A DNA stretch of 64,000 nucleotides from JAPLHP01 sp963720375 (GTDB taxonomy: Bacteria; Chloroflexota; Dehalococcoidia; UBA2247; RBG-13-53-26). Position 1 is the first letter of the stretch; each line of letters begins with the position of its first letter. Below, piece by piece: positions 8,297 to 17,426 of the stretch. The stretch is taken from contig CAVRFM010000005.1 in the NCBI GenBank assembly GCA_963720375.1, forward strand, positions 1 through 64,000, read 5' to 3'. The notes under the pieces are model-generated. The model saw only the letters and a program-made list of their open reading frames with translations, had not been told where the DNA came from and did no database searches. Made by a program: the position numbers and the translations under genes.

Positions 8297-9633
8297 AGGC
8301 CAGGGAAGCTCTTACCTTCAATCAGGCGATGGATATCACTGTAGAAGATCACCACGAAGAGGGCTAACATGAGTACAGTCCCCAAGGCATAGACAAAGCC
8401 TAATGCGCGGGCGGAAAGGCGCTTGCCTCGGCGGCACCCTTCTATAAAAGCTATGATCATCCCTCCGCCATCAAGGGGAGGGATGGGCAAGAAATTGAAG
8501 AGGGCGAGTCCCAAGCTGATGAGGCCGGCTAACCATATAATATAGCTGAATCCATAAACTTTTACTGCCTCTACGGTTAACTGACCGGCTCCTATGGGTC
8601 CTGTTGCAGCCATACTGGGGTCTTTCTTGATAAGAGGGATCGACTCCTTTATCAGGTAAGGGATGTGAACAATAACATCGCCGCTGTTATAAAGCGCCTG
8701 CCCGATGGATAGGCGTTCTGACTTCAAATACGTTCCGCTGACCCAGCGGGTGTCAACGCCAAGATCAGGGCCTACCTCCAACTGCTTGGTGACCTCCTCA
8801 TCGCCTCGGATCATGACCACATCCACTTTCTCCCCCTGTTTGCCGGAGTTTGCCGCATCGACCATGCTTTTCTCATCGTAAACCGTTTTGTTGTTGATGC
8901 TCAGGATAGTATCCCCTGTCTGGATGCCCGCTGCTTCTGCTGGTGATCCTGCTTCCACATTGGTCACTATCCCCCAACATAGAAGCACTCCGATGGTGTA
9001 ACGTTTCAGATCTGAGTCGAGTGTTGGCTTAACATTGATCTGAAGAGGTTCTCCACCCCTATCCAATGATAGAACTTTCTCAGTTCCATCATTAGAGTTC
9101 ATTGCATCCTGTAACTCTGCCCAGTCATGGATATCGCTATTATCTATTTTGAGGATTATATCGCCGGGTTCGAGCCCTGCATTCGCGGCGGGTGAATCCG
9201 AGACCACCGAGTGGACCATTGCTCCGTCACCCTGGACGGCCTTTGTAGGCACCATGAAATAGGCGCTGATAAGGAGGAAGGCCAGGAAGAGGTTGGCTAT
9301 GGGCCCTGCAGCAAAAACCCCAAGCCTTGCCCAGGGGCTTTTACCTGCTAAGCCCCCCGGCACTGTGGGATCATTTTCGCCTACCGTCTTGACAAAGGCA
9401 CCCAGGGGGATGATGTTCAGTGAATAAACAGTTCCCCCCCTCTTGATGGCAAGAAGTCGAGTAGGGTCCTTTTCTCCAATAGATGAGACAAAGAGACCCA
9501 GACGATACCCGATACCAAACTCCTCAACTTCCACCCCGGCTTTCTTGGAAGCGATGAAGTGCCCTAGTTCATGGCAGGTGACCAGGAAAAACAGGACTCC
9601 AATGAAGATGACGATAGTGATAGCAATACTCAT
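8293..9633 (-). CDS. rseP: Site-2 intramembrane zinc metalloprotease RseP, two PDZ domains
   Basis: A 446-residue membrane protease of the M50 family that cuts transmembrane segments of anti-sigma factors and signal peptides. The active-site motif HELGH is at residues 21-25 in the first membrane helix, and the second zinc ligand region is FLPIPPLDGGG near the C-terminus. Two PDZ domains lie between (about residues 130-215, VSDSPAANAGLEPGD; and 215-300, EAGSPAEAAGIQTGD). Membrane helices flank them at about residues 5-25, 95-115, 360-390 and 410-430. Two PDZ domains are the proteobacterial RseP layout; many Gram-positive members have one. It sits between dxr (3 bases upstream) and ispG. Confidence 0.95.
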   Translation of the reverse strand: MSIAITIVIFIGVLFFLVTCHELGHFIASKKAGVEVEEFGIGYRLGLFVSSIGEKDPTRLLAIKRGGTVYSLNIIPLGAFVKTVGENDPTVPGGLAGKSPWARLGVFAAGPIANLFLAFLLISAYFMVPTKAVQGDGAMVHSVVSDSPAANAGLEPGDIILKIDNSDIHDWAELQDAMNSNDGTEKVLSLDRGGEPLQINVKPTLDSDLKRYTIGVLLCWGIVTNVEAGSPAEAAGIQTGDTILSINNKTVYDEKSMVDAANSGKQGEKVDVVMIRGDEEVTKQLEVGPDLGVDTRWVSGTYLKSERLSIGQALYNSGDVIVHIPYLIKESIPLIKKDPSMAATGPIGAGQLTVEAVKVYGFSYIIWLAGLISLGLALFNFLPIPPLDGGGMIIAFIEGCRRGKRLSARALGFVYALGTVLMLALFVVIFYSDIHRLIEGKSFPGL

Positions 9634-9636
9634 GAC

Positions 9637-10794
9637 CTACTTTGGTCTCCATTCCCCGGCATATTCCCTGGCCCAAGCGTCGGCGGCCATGATTTCATCC
9701 AGTGAAGGGTCGCTTATGCTATGGTGGTGCTCCAGAACCTGCTCCACTAATCTGGCTATATCCAGGAAACCAATTCGGCGAGACAGGAAGAGTTCCACTG
9801 CCAGTTCATCGGCAGCACAAAGCACAGCAGGATATGTGCCACCCTTTTCTACTGCTTCCCTGGCGAGCCTGAGACAGGGGAATTTGACTGTGTCCGGCTG
9901 CTCGAAGTGGAGGGAAAGCGGTTTGCCCCAATTCATCCTGGGGAGCTGAGAGTTGAATAACCTTTCGGGATAAGACATAGCGTACTGGATAGGCAGACGC
10001 ATATCTGGCTGACTCAACTGCGCTTTAACCGAGCCGTCAGCGAACTCCACCATTGAGTGTACTATGCTTTCGGGATGAATCAACACATTGATGCGCTGCA
10101 TCGGCAGATCGAAAAGCCAATGGGCCTCGATGATCTCCATCCCCTTGTTCATCAGGGTGGCAGAATCAATAGTCACTTTGCGCCCCATTTGCCAGGTGGG
10201 GTGCTTGAGAGCCTCATCCGGCGTTATGGCTGCCAGACGGTCTTGAGGGTAATGAAGGAATGGTCCTCCTGATGCGGTGAGGATTAGCTGGGCTATCTCA
10301 TCTTTGTGTTCACCGCGCAAGCATTGCCAGATAGCACTGTGCTCGCTATCTACCGGCATGATTTCCACTCCATGTTGTTTTGCTTCAGCCATGATGATAG
10401 CCCCTGCCATTACGAGCACTTCCTTATTGGCCAGGGCGATCTGTTTCCGGGCTCGAATTGCAGCCAGGGTGGGAGCCAGTCCTGCTTTGCCTGAAGTGGC
10501 TATAACCACCAGGTCAACATCGGGATGGCGGGCAATTTCCTCCAGGCTGAGCAGCTCTGGGCGATCGACGCTGGGAAGAGGGCTGTCTTGCTGTGGCTCA
10601 CCGTCGGTTCCCTGAAAGGAAACGACCTGGGGTTGGAATTCGTCGATCTGCTTGGCCAGGAGTTGTACATTTCTTCCTGCTCCGAGACCAAACACACGGA
10701 ATTTGTCATTGAAGATTCGTCCTACATCAAGTGTTTGTTGGCCTATGGAACCCGTCGAGCCGAGGATGGCTATCCGCTTCACTCCACCACCCAT
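9637..10794 (-). CDS. dxr: 1-deoxy-D-xylulose 5-phosphate reductoisomerase
   Basis: A 385-residue NADPH enzyme for the first committed MEP-pathway step. The nucleotide-binding motif AILGSTGSIGQQTLDV is at residues 8-23. Metal and substrate ligands are in MPVDSEHSAIWQCL (around residue 150), TASGGPF, and NSQLPRMNWG. The first five residues (MGGGV) suggest the true start could be within a few codons. It overlaps the end of cdsA by 16 bases and is followed by rseP after 3 bases, which points to tight co-transcription. Confidence 0.97.
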   Translation of the reverse strand: MGGGVKRIAILGSTGSIGQQTLDVGRIFNDKFRVFGLGAGRNVQLLAKQIDEFQPQVVSFQGTDGEPQQDSPLPSVDRPELLSLEEIARHPDVDLVVIATSGKAGLAPTLAAIRARKQIALANKEVLVMAGAIIMAEAKQHGVEIMPVDSEHSAIWQCLRGEHKDEIAQLILTASGGPFLHYPQDRLAAITPDEALKHPTWQMGRKVTIDSATLMNKGMEIIEAHWLFDLPMQRINVLIHPESIVHSMVEFADGSVKAQLSQPDMRLPIQYAMSYPERLFNSQLPRMNWGKPLSLHFEQPDTVKFPCLRLAREAVEKGGTYPAVLCAADELAVELFLSRRIGFLDIARLVEQVLEHHHSISDPSLDEIMAADAWAREYAGEWRPK

Positions 10795-11597
10795 ATAACG
10801 TAATAGTATACGATTACCCCTATGAAGACAAGGCTATCTATGCGGTCGAGGACGCCTCCATGGCCGGGTATCAGGCTACCGGAGTCCTTTACTCCTGCCT
10901 TCCGCTTGAGCAATGACTCCAAAAGGTCGCCTAGCTGAGCGAACAGGCCGATAAGGCAGCCCAGGATTATGGTTTGGGTGTAGCCGAGGGGCAATTCCCA
11001 GCTACCTAAATTGAGGACATAATGAAGGATCAGGGCTGCTGCCGGAGCGGCAATAAAACCGGCGACTGCTCCTTCCCAGGTTTTCTTCGGACTTACGGTT
11101 GGCGCCATGTGATGCTTGCCCCAGGCCCTGCCGACAAAAAAGGCCGTTGTATCGCAGGCAAAGGTGGAGAATATGGCGAAAATCACCAACTCTCTTCCAT
11201 GATCCAGTTCCCTCAGGGACACATAACGGCTAAGCATCCATCCCATATAGAGGATGCCGGCTACGGTCCATCCCCAGCTAAGGAAAGGCTTCTCTCTGCG
11301 GAAACCGAAACCGAAGATTAGAGGCAAAGCCACTGCCGAAGCCAGCAGTGATGAGGTAAAATCAAGTCTTTCGAAGTGGGCACTCGCGACAAAGAGCATG
11401 ACCCATACTATTCCGAAGATGGTGAAGGGTTGGCCTCCTGAAAGAGCTGCCAGACGGTAGAACTCGACAGCACCGGCTATGGCAAAGGCAGCGATCAGGA
11501 AGATTATCAGAGGGAACCAATTAGTATCAAAGTAGATGAAGACCAGCAGGAGAGGTATGCCCCACAGGGCGGTGATAATCCTTTGTTTCATTTGCAC
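10779..11597 (-). CDS. cdsA: Phosphatidate cytidylyltransferase
   Basis: A 272-residue integral membrane enzyme that makes CDP-diacylglycerol from phosphatidic acid and CTP, the branch point for phospholipids. There are seven to eight hydrophobic segments. The CdsA signature is at the C-terminus (GHGGVLDRIDSLVFIG), and SPKKTWEGAVAGF is the other conserved block. Its presence indicates ester-type bacterial phospholipids. It is placed between uppS (24 bases upstream) and dxr (16-base overlap). Confidence 0.95.
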   Translation of the reverse strand: MQMKQRIITALWGIPLLLVFIYFDTNWFPLIIFLIAAFAIAGAVEFYRLAALSGGQPFTIFGIVWVMLFVASAHFERLDFTSSLLASAVALPLIFGFGFRREKPFLSWGWTVAGILYMGWMLSRYVSLRELDHGRELVIFAIFSTFACDTTAFFVGRAWGKHHMAPTVSPKKTWEGAVAGFIAAPAAALILHYVLNLGSWELPLGYTQTIILGCLIGLFAQLGDLLESLLKRKAGVKDSGSLIPGHGGVLDRIDSLVFIGVIVYYYVIWVVE

Positions 11598-11621
11598 CCA
11601 ACGGAGTCACCTTTTGCTGTG

Positions 11622-12338
11622 TTAGCCTCCGAAGTTTCGCTCCCTTTTACTATAGGCAATCAGTGCCTTTCTGATTTCTTCCTCATTGAAGTCTGGCCAG
11701 AAGACAGGGGTGGAATAGAACTCACTATAGGCTGATTGCCAGAGGAGGAAGTTGCTCAGCCTCGTCTCACCAGCGGTGCGAATGATGAGGTCAGGGTCAG
11801 GCAATCCCGCACTGTATAGATACCTGCCAAAGAGATCCTCATCAATCGTGTCCGGTGACAGCCCTTCTCTTATTATCCTTTTCACGGCCTCTACGATTTC
11901 GGCCCGGCCCCCATAGTCGAAAGCAATGCTGAGGGTCATTACATTGTTATTCTTGGTCAGATCGATAGCGTAATGAATCTGTTCCTGCAGTTTTGGAGAC
12001 AGCCGGTCCAGTCTTCCCAGGTGGTGGAGCTTGATTCCTCTCTTATGCATCTCCTTGGTTTCCCGGTTGATCACCCGGCCGAGGATTTGCATCAACTCTC
12101 TGACCTCAGCTTTGGGACGTCTCCAATTCTCTGTCGAAAAAGCGTAGAGCGTGAGGCATTTTACCTGGTATTTGACTAAGATCTCGATAACGCGGCGAAT
12201 GTTCTCTGTCCCAGCACGATGGCCTTCGAGGCGGGAAAGGTGCTGCTTCTCAGCCCATCTTACGTTGCCATCCATGATAATTGCCACATGGACTGGGATA
12301 GGGGAGATCGTGCCGATGTCAGTTTGTGCGCTTGCCAT
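11622..12338 (-). CDS. uppS: Undecaprenyl (polyprenyl) diphosphate synthase
   Basis: A 238-residue cis-prenyltransferase that builds the C55 lipid carrier for cell-wall or surface polysaccharide. Recognised blocks are HVAIIMDGNVRWA near residue 17 (catalytic Asp in MDGN), GHRAG, YAFSTENWRRP, AFDYGGRAEI and RTAGETRLSNFLLWQ near the C-terminus. The residue after MDGN is Val where nearly all family members have Gly (MDGNGRWA), in the diphosphate-binding loop; the other catalytic positions look normal. About 180 bases separate it from frr upstream, so an internal promoter is possible. Confidence 0.94.
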   Translation of the reverse strand: MASAQTDIGTISPIPVHVAIIMDGNVRWAEKQHLSRLEGHRAGTENIRRVIEILVKYQVKCLTLYAFSTENWRRPKAEVRELMQILGRVINRETKEMHKRGIKLHHLGRLDRLSPKLQEQIHYAIDLTKNNNVMTLSIAFDYGGRAEIVEAVKRIIREGLSPDTIDEDLFGRYLYSAGLPDPDLIIRTAGETRLSNFLLWQSAYSEFYSTPVFWPDFNEEEIRKALIAYSKRERNFGG

Positions 12339-12521
12339 TCTTATGGATGAGGTCGCTTTTCCTCGGGGATAACAGAGTACCGGGACTTCTCAGGCCTTTT
12401 TGGTTCGGCCACCTATCTGGAGGAAGACCTGTATTGGCAACCTTTCCTCAGATTCATTCTTTAGAGAGACAATCTCCTTCTCGAATCTTACACCAACCGG
12501 AAGCCCGCCAGGCAAGTTGGG

Positions 12522-13082
12522 CTAGATTTCCATGATCTCTGTCTCTTTGTCTTGACCTAGTTTGGCTACTTCTGCTATGAAACGGTCGGTAAGCTTCTGC
12601 AACCGATCAGAGGCTCGTAAATTCTCATCACGCGAAATTTGCTTATCCTTCTCCAACTTCTTCAGTTCTTCCATTGCATCGCGTCTCAGGTTACGAATGG
12701 CTACTTTTGAATCCTCTACCCTTTTCCGAACCACCTTGACCAATTCTTTCCTCCTCTCCTCAGTAGGAGGGGGGATCACTAAACGAATAACGTCCCCATC
12801 ATTTATTGGATTTAGCCCCAGATCAGATTTGAGGATGGCTTTGTTGATGGTGGCTAAGGTGCTTCTGTCCCAAGGTTGGATGAGTATCAGCCTTGCCTCT
12901 GGTACGGAGATTGTGGCTAGCTGATTCAGGGGGGTGGGCACGCCGCCGTAGGCATCAACCTTGATGTGATCTACCAGGGCTGGCGTGGCTCTGCCGGAGC
13001 GGATGGTTTCCATCTCTCTTTTAAGAACCTGGACGGTCTTTTGCATTTTCCCATCGACTGCCAGGAGTACCTCATCAATCAT
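12522..13082 (-). CDS. frr: Ribosome recycling factor
   Basis: A protein of 186 residues that splits post-termination ribosomes together with EF-G. I chose the ATG at 13082 because it gives the standard family length and N-terminus (MIDEVLLAVDGKMQKTVQVL) and overlaps the pyrH stop in an ATGA arrangement; the open frame upstream of it is not RRF-like. Conserved blocks are IRSGRATPALVDHIKVDAYG, LIQPWDRSTLATINKAI and PPPTEERRKELVK. It is translationally coupled to pyrH. Confidence 0.97.
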   Translation of the reverse strand: MIDEVLLAVDGKMQKTVQVLKREMETIRSGRATPALVDHIKVDAYGGVPTPLNQLATISVPEARLILIQPWDRSTLATINKAILKSDLGLNPINDGDVIRLVIPPPTEERRKELVKVVRKRVEDSKVAIRNLRRDAMEELKKLEKDKQISRDENLRASDRLQKLTDRFIAEVAKLGQDKETEIMEI

Positions 13083-13810
13083 TTTGCACCCCCCGTGGAA
13101 ACCAAGGTTCCGATTAGCTCCTTTGCTACAGCACGCTGTATGCTGTTGGGCGCGTGGAGATCGAATACAACTATGGGTAGGTTGTTCTCCAAGCACAGGG
13201 AGAAAGCCGTGGCATCCATGACTTGAAGCCCCAGGTTCAATGCTTCACGGTGATTCAGGTGATCGAACTTCTTGGCTGTGGGGTCTTTTTTAGGGTCTGC
13301 AGTGTAGACGCCGTCAACCTTGTTCTTTGCCATAAGCAGTACCTCTGCTCTTATCTCAATCGCTCGCAAGGCTGCTGCGGTATCTGTAGTCATGTAGGGA
13401 TTCCCGGTGCCAGCCGCAAAAATCACTACCCTGCCTTTTTCTAGATGACGAATGGCCCGAAGGCGGATATAGGGTTCAGCCACTGCCTGAATAGGAATTG
13501 CTGATTGGGTCCGAGAAACAAGCCCCTCCTTTTCCAGGGCGTCTTGAAGGGCCAGGGCATTTATGACCGTGGCCAACATCCCGGCATAATCAGCGGCTGC
13601 TCTATCCATTCCTTCTGCTGCAGCGTCAGCTCCGCGCCATATATTACCTCCACCCACAACTATGGCTACCTCAACACCCGATTTTTTAACCTCTTTGATT
13701 TGCTGTGCGACCATCTTCAGGATCTCTCCATCGATCCCGAACTGGCCCCCACCCATCAGAGCCTCGCCACTGAGCTTTAGCAGGATTCTTTTGTACTTAG
13801 CTGAAGGCAT
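13079..13810 (-). CDS. pyrH: Uridylate kinase
   Basis: A 243-residue bacterial UMP kinase of the amino-acid-kinase fold, making UDP for RNA, DNA and UDP-sugar synthesis. The N-terminal ILLKLSGEALMG, the glycine-rich VVGGGNIWRGADAAAEGMDR, and the late block AAGTGNPYMTTDTAAALRA are intact. Family members are hexameric and controlled by GTP and UTP. It follows tsf by 74 bases and overlaps frr by four bases. Confidence 0.97.
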   Translation of the reverse strand: MPSAKYKRILLKLSGEALMGGGQFGIDGEILKMVAQQIKEVKKSGVEVAIVVGGGNIWRGADAAAEGMDRAAADYAGMLATVINALALQDALEKEGLVSRTQSAIPIQAVAEPYIRLRAIRHLEKGRVVIFAAGTGNPYMTTDTAAALRAIEIRAEVLLMAKNKVDGVYTADPKKDPTAKKFDHLNHREALNLGLQVMDATAFSLCLENNLPIVVFDLHAPNSIQRAVAKELIGTLVSTGGAK

Positions 13811-13884
13811 GATTCAGAATACTCCCAGTCAATCTTATTTAGGCTTCTATCTAGCCACAAAGGGTTCAGCCCTGCTTATCAGTG

Positions 13885-14388
13885 CTACTTACAAAGCTCG
13901 AATCTGATAAACCTGCTTACAGCTACCTTTTCACCAACCTTGGCTGAGACGTCGGCAATGATATCTGAGATTCTTCTTCCCGGATCCTTAATGAATGGTT
14001 GAGCTAAAAGGCAAACCTCCTCGGGATTCAGGTCTGCCCCTTGAGGAATCTCCTCGGGGGAGATGAACTGTGGAGCACTAGCTGCAACCTGTAGTGCCAG
14101 GTCATGGGCTAGAGCCTTGAATTCATTGGTATTGGCGACGAAGTCGCTCTCGCAATTCAACTCAACCATGGCCCCTAATCGTCCCCCGGGATGAACATAT
14201 GCCTCGATTAGCCCCTGGAGGGCGACACGGTCCATCTTCTTTTCTGCTTTAGCTAGGCCTCTTTCCCGCAAAATCTCACATGCCTTGTCCAGGTCGCCTG
14301 CAGCTTCCTGAAGAGCATGCTTGCACTCCATTACACCGGCGCTAGTTTTCTCCCGTAACTCCTTTATCAAGGTCACTGAAATCTCCAC
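13885..14388 (-). CDS. tsf: Elongation factor Ts (short form)
   Basis: A 167-residue guanine-nucleotide exchange factor for EF-Tu. I chose GTG at 14388: AGGAGG lies nine bases upstream and the protein then begins MEISVTLIKELREKTSAG as usual for EF-Ts. The N-terminal UBA-like domain is followed by the core (AMVELNCESDFVANTNEF). The second half of the dimerisation region of long EF-Ts is missing, as in other short forms (E. coli EF-Ts is 283 residues). With this start the gene overlaps the end of rpsB by 47 bases, an unusually long overlap. Confidence 0.93.
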   Translation of the reverse strand: MEISVTLIKELREKTSAGVMECKHALQEAAGDLDKACEILRERGLAKAEKKMDRVALQGLIEAYVHPGGRLGAMVELNCESDFVANTNEFKALAHDLALQVAASAPQFISPEEIPQGADLNPEEVCLLAQPFIKDPGRRISDIIADVSAKVGEKVAVSRFIRFELCK

Positions 14389-15184
14389 TACGCTTTTCCT
14401 CCTCAGGAACAAAGGTTAATGAGGCAAGTGATTCAATTGCTTCCTCTCCAGCCATCTCTGCGCCTTCTTGTTCTGCTTTCTCTAAGATTCTTTTTCCCTC
14501 GAGCACAGCCTCGGCCATCCTGCTGCACATAAGCTTTACTGCCCTTACTGCGTCGTCATTGGCTGGGATGGGGTAATCAATTTCATCGGGATTGCAGTTA
14601 GTATCCACTATGGCCACAATGGGGACTCCCAAATGCTTTGCCTCTGCCACTGCAATCCTTTCTTTGGATGGGTCAATAATAAAAACGGCGCTGGGGAACT
14701 TGGTCATTTCCTTAAAGCTACCCATCTGGTGGTTTAGCCGCTGGATAGTTCTTTCTAACTTCAATACCTCTTTCTTGGGCAACCGATGGAAGAATCCTCT
14801 TGTCCTCTGGTCTTCCAGGTGGACAAGATAATCAACACGCGATTGAATAACATTGAAATTGGTAAGCATACCACCAATCCACCTCTGGTTGACGTACGGC
14901 ATGCCACATCGTTTAGATTCTTGCTCAATCGCCTCTTGGGCTTGTTTCTTTGTGCCTACGAAAAGGATATCCCCTCCATTAGAGGCCAGGTCTGTGACAA
15001 ACCTGCAAGCTCGTTCCAGCAATGCTATGGTCAGTTCCAGGTTGATAATGTGAATACCGTTGCGCTCAATGAAGATGTATTTCTTCATCTTAGGGTTCCA
15101 CCGACCAACCTGGTGTCCGAAGTGGGCCCCTGCCTCCAATAACAATTTGACGGAAACTGCGTTTGTAGTAGCCTGTTGTGTCAT
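14342..15184 (-). CDS. rpsB: Small-subunit ribosomal protein uS2
   Basis: A 280-residue 30S protein S2. Family blocks include LLEAGAHFGHQVGRWNPKMK at the N-terminus, RWIGGMLTNFNVI, and VAIVDTNCNPDEIDYPIPAN DDA in the second half. The tail beyond about residue 235 is an acidic, alanine/glutamate-rich extension that runs over the start of tsf. It lies 6 bases after hslU. Confidence 0.97.
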   Translation of the reverse strand: MTQQATTNAVSVKLLLEAGAHFGHQVGRWNPKMKKYIFIERNGIHIINLELTIALLERACRFVTDLASNGGDILFVGTKKQAQEAIEQESKRCGMPYVNQRWIGGMLTNFNVIQSRVDYLVHLEDQRTRGFFHRLPKKEVLKLERTIQRLNHQMGSFKEMTKFPSAVFIIDPSKERIAVAEAKHLGVPIVAIVDTNCNPDEIDYPIPANDDAVRAVKLMCSRMAEAVLEGKRILEKAEQEGAEMAGEEAIESLASLTFVPEEEKRSGDFSDLDKGVTGEN

Positions 15185-15190
15185 ATCACC

Positions 15191-16594
15191 TCACAAGATA
15201 TACCTGCTAAGATTCTCGTCCCTGATCAGGCTGCCCACCTGCTGCAGGACATAGCTGGCATCTATTGTTACCTGCTCACCTCTTCTCTCTGAGGCTGTGA
15301 AGCTCAAGTCTTCCACTAACCTTTCGATTATGGTGAATAGTCGCCGAGCGCCGATATTCTCTGTTCGCTCATTCATTAATACCGCTAAGCGGGCTATCTC
15401 TCTAATTCCATCTTCAGTGAAGGTAAGAGTGACCCCCTCTGTAGCCAGTAGTGCTTCGTACTGCTTAGTCAAGGAGTTGCGGGGTTCTACCAGAATCATC
15501 TCCAGATCGTGTTGGCTCAGCGGACTAAGTTCCACCCTTAAAGGGAAGCGGCCTTGAAGTTCAGGTATGAGTTCTGATGGTTTGTTCTGCGAGAAGGTAC
15601 CAGCGGCGACAAAGAGTATATGGTCTGTCTTCACCGGACCATAGCGTGTCATCACTATCGTGCCCTCCAGCAGTGGAAGCAAGTCGCGTTGTACTCCCTC
15701 CCCGGATACATCTCTCCCCACATCCATCTTAGGGCCACAGAGTTTATCAATTTCATCGATGAATACCAAGCCGTTTTCCTCCACCTTGTTTACAGCCTGT
15801 TCTACGACTTGGTCGAAATCAAGCAGCTTATTAGCCTCCTCTCTGGTCAGTATACGTCTTGCTTCTTTAACCCGGACCTTGCGCTTCCGTTGTCCGTTTT
15901 GACTTCTTAAGTTTTTGTACATTTCGTTGAAAAGGTTGTCATCTTCTAAGTCTGTATCCAAACGGGGATCGAATAGTGATACTGTCAGTTCTGAATCACC
16001 TACTTCAATCTCGACGAACTGGTCTTCCAGTTTATGGCTGGCCAGAAGCTTGGTCAGTCTCTCACGCGTTACTGTAGCCCTTCCTCCTCCCTGCCAGACA
16101 GGGGAACGCTTCGATGCTTTAGAAACACTGCCAGAGACTTGCCGACCTTTCTCTGCAGCTTGCTTACCCCGTTGTGCCAGCTGTTGACATAAATAACCCA
16201 CAATTCTTTCTGTGGCTAGATTCTCTGCATTACTCTCTATCTGCTTCAACTCTTCGTGGTAGACATTACTTGCACTTACCTCTATGAGGTCATGGATAAT
16301 AGATTCTACATCGCGGCCCACATAGCCGACCTCGGTAAACTTGGTTGCCTCAACCTTGACGAATGGAGCATCTATCATTGCTGCCAACCGACGTGCTATT
16401 TCTGTCTTTCCCACTCCTGTCGGTCCTATCATCAGAATGTTCTTGGGAACGACATCGGAGCGAATCTGCGGCGGCAGTTTCCTGCGTCGCTCGCGATTAC
16501 ATAAGGCAATGGCTACGGCCTTCTTTGCCTCTTGCTGACCGATAATATACTTATCTAACTCTTGAACAATATTCTTAGGCGTCAAATTACCCAA
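15191..16594 (-). CDS. hslU: HslU/ClpY ATPase subunit of the HslUV protease
   Basis: A 467-residue AAA+ unfoldase that feeds substrates to the HslV peptidase. Walker A is GPTGVGKTEIARRLA (residues 53-67), the pore and I-domain region follows (GYVGRDVESIIHDLIEV), Walker B is LVFIDEIDK, and the C-terminal sensor-2 region ends NIGARRLFTIIERL. Length fits the family (about 440-470). hslV, which normally precedes hslU directly, is not here: only 105 bases separate this start from a divergent gene. It heads the rpsB-to-proS operon, recalling the Firmicutes order hslV-hslU-codY-rpsB-tsf. Confidence 0.95.
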   Translation of the reverse strand: MGNLTPKNIVQELDKYIIGQQEAKKAVAIALCNRERRRKLPPQIRSDVVPKNILMIGPTGVGKTEIARRLAAMIDAPFVKVEATKFTEVGYVGRDVESIIHDLIEVSASNVYHEELKQIESNAENLATERIVGYLCQQLAQRGKQAAEKGRQVSGSVSKASKRSPVWQGGGRATVTRERLTKLLASHKLEDQFVEIEVGDSELTVSLFDPRLDTDLEDDNLFNEMYKNLRSQNGQRKRKVRVKEARRILTREEANKLLDFDQVVEQAVNKVEENGLVFIDEIDKLCGPKMDVGRDVSGEGVQRDLLPLLEGTIVMTRYGPVKTDHILFVAAGTFSQNKPSELIPELQGRFPLRVELSPLSQHDLEMILVEPRNSLTKQYEALLATEGVTLTFTEDGIREIARLAVLMNERTENIGARRLFTIIERLVEDLSFTASERRGEQVTIDASYVLQQVGSLIRDENLSRYIL

Positions 16595-16699
16595 TTAGCC
16601 TCCCGAAAGGGCAGGGCCAAGTCAGGCTAAAGTTTAGCACAGAGGAAAATGGGAGGCAAGCAATGGCGTTCGGCTTCAGATTGACTTCGGTTAGGAGCT

Positions 16700-17329
16700 A
16701 TGTTAGTATCGCAACAGGCCGAAGGGATGTCTGCACTGACTGAGCTCTATAAGGAAATAGCTACCTGCCGTCAGTGTGAGTTGGCCAGGCAGCGTACTAG
16801 AGTGGTGCCTGGTGAGGGTGCAGAGGATGCGGCCGTACTCTTTATTGGTGAGGCCCCCGGGTGGCATGAAGATCAGCAGGGCCGCCCATTTGTAGGCCCT
16901 GCCGGGCAATTCCTTGAGGAGTTACTTGCCTCGATCGGACTAAAGAGGCAGGATGTCTACATATGTAATGTGCTCAAGTGCCGGCCACCAGGCAATCGAG
17001 ACCCTCTGCCAACAGAGATAAAGACCTGCCAGCAGTGGCTTGATCGTCAATTGCAGCTGATTCATCCGAAGATGATTGTTACTCTGGGGAGGTACTCCAT
17101 GGCGAGATTTTTCCCCGGGGAGACAATTACCAAAGTTCATGGCAAGGCGCGCAGGGAAGGCGGTGTCATCTACTATGCCATGTATCACCCCGCAGCTGCT
17201 CTCCACCAACAGAGCCTACGCGAGACGATCAAGGCTGACATGCTTAAGATTCCGTCCCTACTGGCAGAGATAGAGAAACTCCCTGAAACCAAGGCAGCGG
17301 AAAAGCCGCAGCAATTAACCCTGCTTTAG
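16700..17329 (+). CDS. udg: Family 4 (iron-sulfur) uracil-DNA glycosylase
   Basis: A 209-residue enzyme that removes uracil from DNA. Cys23 and Cys26 (CRQC) with two later cysteines (ICNVLKCRPPGNR) are the usual four ligands of a [4Fe-4S] cluster. The active site is GEAPG (VLFIGEAPGWHEDQQGRPF) and the C-terminal motif is MYHPAAAL. Family 4 enzymes are common in thermophiles, archaea and anaerobes. The start could also be the ATG at 16727 (MSALTELY), which fits the family better. It is transcribed away from hslU and is followed by ftsK after about 100 bases. Confidence 0.9.
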   Translation: MLVSQQAEGMSALTELYKEIATCRQCELARQRTRVVPGEGAEDAAVLFIGEAPGWHEDQQGRPFVGPAGQFLEELLASIGLKRQDVYICNVLKCRPPGNRDPLPTEIKTCQQWLDRQLQLIHPKMIVTLGRYSMARFFPGETITKVHGKARREGGVIYYAMYHPAAALHQQSLRETIKADMLKIPSLLAEIEKLPETKAAEKPQQLTLL

Positions 17330-17426
17330 AAGTCTGTATGACTCCAGACAGACTGGGGATGTTGGTGAGCATGGCATGCTAAACACGACGAAGAGAATCA
17401 AACGCGTAGTGCCAGGTTAAGAAGGA

